Shown piece by piece: positions 14,253 to 15,331 of a DNA stretch of 15,331 nt; within the stretch, counting starts at the first letter, position 1; every line of letters begins with the position of its first letter. The translations under genes and the position numbers were made by a program. This stretch comes from an uncultured Actinomycetes bacterium (GTDB lineage Bacteria; Actinomycetota; Aquicultoria; CAJVYJ01), in assembly GCA_913009475.1 (NCBI GenBank), contig CAJVYJ010000025.1:1-15331 (forward strand), given 5' to 3'. The notes below the pieces were generated by a model, which made no database searches, was not told the origin of the DNA, and saw only the letters and a list, made by a program, of their open reading frames with translations.

Positions 14253-14555
14253 TTAAATCCCGCCGGGCCCCACCCGACAAGCCATCATGGCTGGCAATTC
14301 GCTGTCACGATAAAGACGACCCAGCGCCAGCATGATCGACAGGAACAGACCAATAGGAATAAGAACGGTCATATATTGCAGGGCAGTGAGACCGATCACT
14401 TCGAACACGGCCCCCCGCGGCAAATTGCCCTTCGCGACCTCGCCGAGGACCCTCGCAAACTGGTTCGTCATCAGGATGAACAACAGCACCACGGTAACCG
14501 CCAGCCATGTGGTGGCAACCTCACGAAATATGTAGCGATCGAGTATGCGAAGCAT
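14253..14555 (-). pseudogene. lptF: LPS export permease LptF, N-terminal fragment broken at a contig junction
   Basis: LptF is one of the two permease subunits of the inner-membrane LptB2FG transporter that extracts lipopolysaccharide for export. The start MLRILDRYIFREV, the first membrane helix at about 15-30, LPRGAVFEVIGLTALQYMTVLIPIGLFLSIML at about 45-76 and GRLYRDSEL at about 79-87 are typical of the family. Only 100 residues are present out of the usual 350-370; after GPGGI a stop follows and no frame continues the protein. The ATG at 14555 is preferred over a TTG at 14609. It is divergent from pepA, as in many Gammaproteobacteria. An LPS exporter does not fit the monoderm-like main part, so I read this as a misjoined fragment rather than a natural pseudogene. 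Confidence 0.85.
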
Positions 14556-14713
14556 GAAAATCCAGCCGGGCCCTGACGGCAAAGGTATGACGTCCCTGTT
14601 ATTGGTCAATGCCAGCGTAACTAAATTCAGTCGAATCGGTTAGACTACCGCTTTTATTTTGTGCGCGACAGTGTTTCAGTCTCGCGCCTGCCTCTCGGAA
14701 AGACACCTTATTT
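14556..14713. promoter_or_regulatory. Divergent lptF-pepA intergenic region
   Basis: These 158 bases lie between the two divergent start codons and should hold promoters for both genes. I could not pick out convincing -35/-10 pairs. The nearest purine-rich stretch before pepA is GGAAAG at 14698-14703. Confidence 0.4.
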
Positions 14714-15193
14714 ATGGAATATTTTACGACCACGAGCGCGGCCTCGCGCCGCGCCAGCGGCTGTATCATTATTGGCGTTTACCAGCGCGGTAAGCTGGGT
14801 ATAGCGGCGACCGATGTCGATACGGCAAGTGGCGGCACGATAACCAGGCTGATCAAGCTCGGTGATATCTCCGCCCGGCCGGGATCCTGCACCGTCCTGA
14901 CCTCAATAGCCGGTGTGAGGGCGCAACGCATCGCAGTCGTCGGTCTCGGCAAAGTCAGCAAGTTTGGCGTCACTCAGTATCGGCGAGCTATCGCATGTGC
15001 TATCGCGGCAATCAAAGACAGCAAGGCAGAGGACGTAGTGAACTACCTGGCACTTGAAAGCGTTGCCGATTCCAGCGCCTACTATCTTGCCAGGTACGCG
15101 GTCGAGACCATCGGCAATACCCTTTACTCCTTCACGGAGATGAAAAGCGGGCGCAAAAAATCCGCATCGAAACTCCGCAAAATCGGACAGGCG
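14714..15193 (+). CDS. pepA: Leucyl aminopeptidase (cytosol aminopeptidase) N-terminal domain, truncated by adapter
   Basis: PepA is a two-metal cytosolic M17 aminopeptidase that in some bacteria also binds DNA. The 160 residues shown are the N-terminal regulatory domain only (for example GGTITRLIKLGDISARPGS at 40-58 and RIAVVGLGK at 72-80). The catalytic M17 domain, with its metal ligands, is absent. The frame runs on for 12 residues past 15193, but those (RSEEHTSELQSH) are translated Illumina adapter. The gene belongs with the lptF fragment to a proteobacterial genome. Confidence 0.88.
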
Positions 15194-15271
15194 AGATCGG
15201 AAGAGCACACGTCTGAACTCCAGTCACACTGATATATCTCGTATGCCGTCTTCTGCTTGAAAAAAAAAAAA
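15194..15271 (+). other. Illumina TruSeq adapter with index and poly-A read-through (artefact)
   Basis: AGATCGGAAGAGC starts at 15194 and the TruSeq read-through adapter continues to GTCAC at 15227. Index bases ACTGATAT (15228-15235) match TruSeq index 25 as I remember it. ATCTC (15236-15240) and GTATGCCGTCTTCTGCTTG (15241-15259) complete the adapter, followed by 12 A (15260-15271), as when a read runs off a short insert. On the minus strand it gives the familiar artefact peptide SSRRRHTR. It is not biological sequence. Confidence 0.98.
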
Positions 15272-15331
15272 TAAACCGAGCAACAGTACCATCACGCCCG
15301 CTAACCCCTGACCACCTGAGCACAGCCTCCC
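15272..15331. other. Unassigned 60-base tail after the adapter
   Basis: This C-rich sequence follows the poly-A and has no recognisable gene or repeat. It may be another misjoined read or low-quality bases. Confidence 0.6.

Noticed and set aside
14053..14280. A 75-residue open frame on the minus strand (starts MSGGARRDLSERRVGN)
   Set aside because: It spans the repeat segment and the junction, has no protein-like features, and part of it is repeat sequence also found at 11.6 kb.
14253..15193. Horizontal transfer of LPS-export genes into a monoderm
   Set aside because: Both genes are truncated, and the fragment ends in sequencing adapter, so misassembly explains it more simply.

Overview
This window is a metagenome-style assembly with two parts of different origin. 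Positions 1 to about 14,250 come from a rather AT-rich bacterium that is probably an anaerobe. It carries a four-subunit pyruvate:ferredoxin oxidoreductase and a conserved housekeeping block, rsmI, metG, tatD, a YabE-like G5/3D wall protein and rsmA. That gene order is typical of Gram-positive phyla. The lack of rnmV between the wall protein and rsmA resembles Actinomycetota, while the YabE-like architecture resembles Bacillota. I would guess a deep-branching, uncultivated monoderm lineage, but the sequence does not settle this.

Layout of the main part. From 1 to 1937 on the minus strand is the operon porC-porD-porA, with porA cut by the window edge; the genes overlap by a few bases and have a promoter near 2043-2070. 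From 2083 to 6591 on the minus strand is metG-tatD-yabE-rsmA, covering methionyl-tRNA charging, a TatD nuclease, cell-wall remodelling and 16S rRNA dimethylation. A plus-strand gene for a membrane HAMP-GAF-HD-GYP protein (a probable c-di-GMP phosphodiesterase) lies between metG and rsmI, and its 3' end overlaps rsmI tail to tail. Next come a multi-pass membrane protein of unknown function, a YkgJ-type Cys-cluster protein, and a full-length PolX DNA polymerase with a PHP domain, all on the minus strand.

The intergenic regions are unusually rich in small palindromic repeats. One family is a short hairpin followed by a conserved tail of the form CTACACATTT. Its stem sequences differ between copies but stay base-paired. 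A second family is MITE-like, with arms of the form GTCATTCCCGACCTGATCGG...ATCCA that are hairpins themselves. Three copies are seen, and two of them (about 11.5 kb and 14.0 kb) share a larger layout with nested hairpins.

The last 1.1 kb does not belong with the rest. It is richer in G and C and holds the divergent 5' ends of lptF and pepA, a gene pair and an LPS-export gene typical of Gammaproteobacteria. lptF breaks off near 14,255. pepA runs directly into an Illumina TruSeq adapter with an index sequence and poly-A (15194-15271). This end of the contig is best read as a misassembly with unremoved adapter. I found no undescribed multi-gene system; the real points of interest are the repeat families and the artefact.
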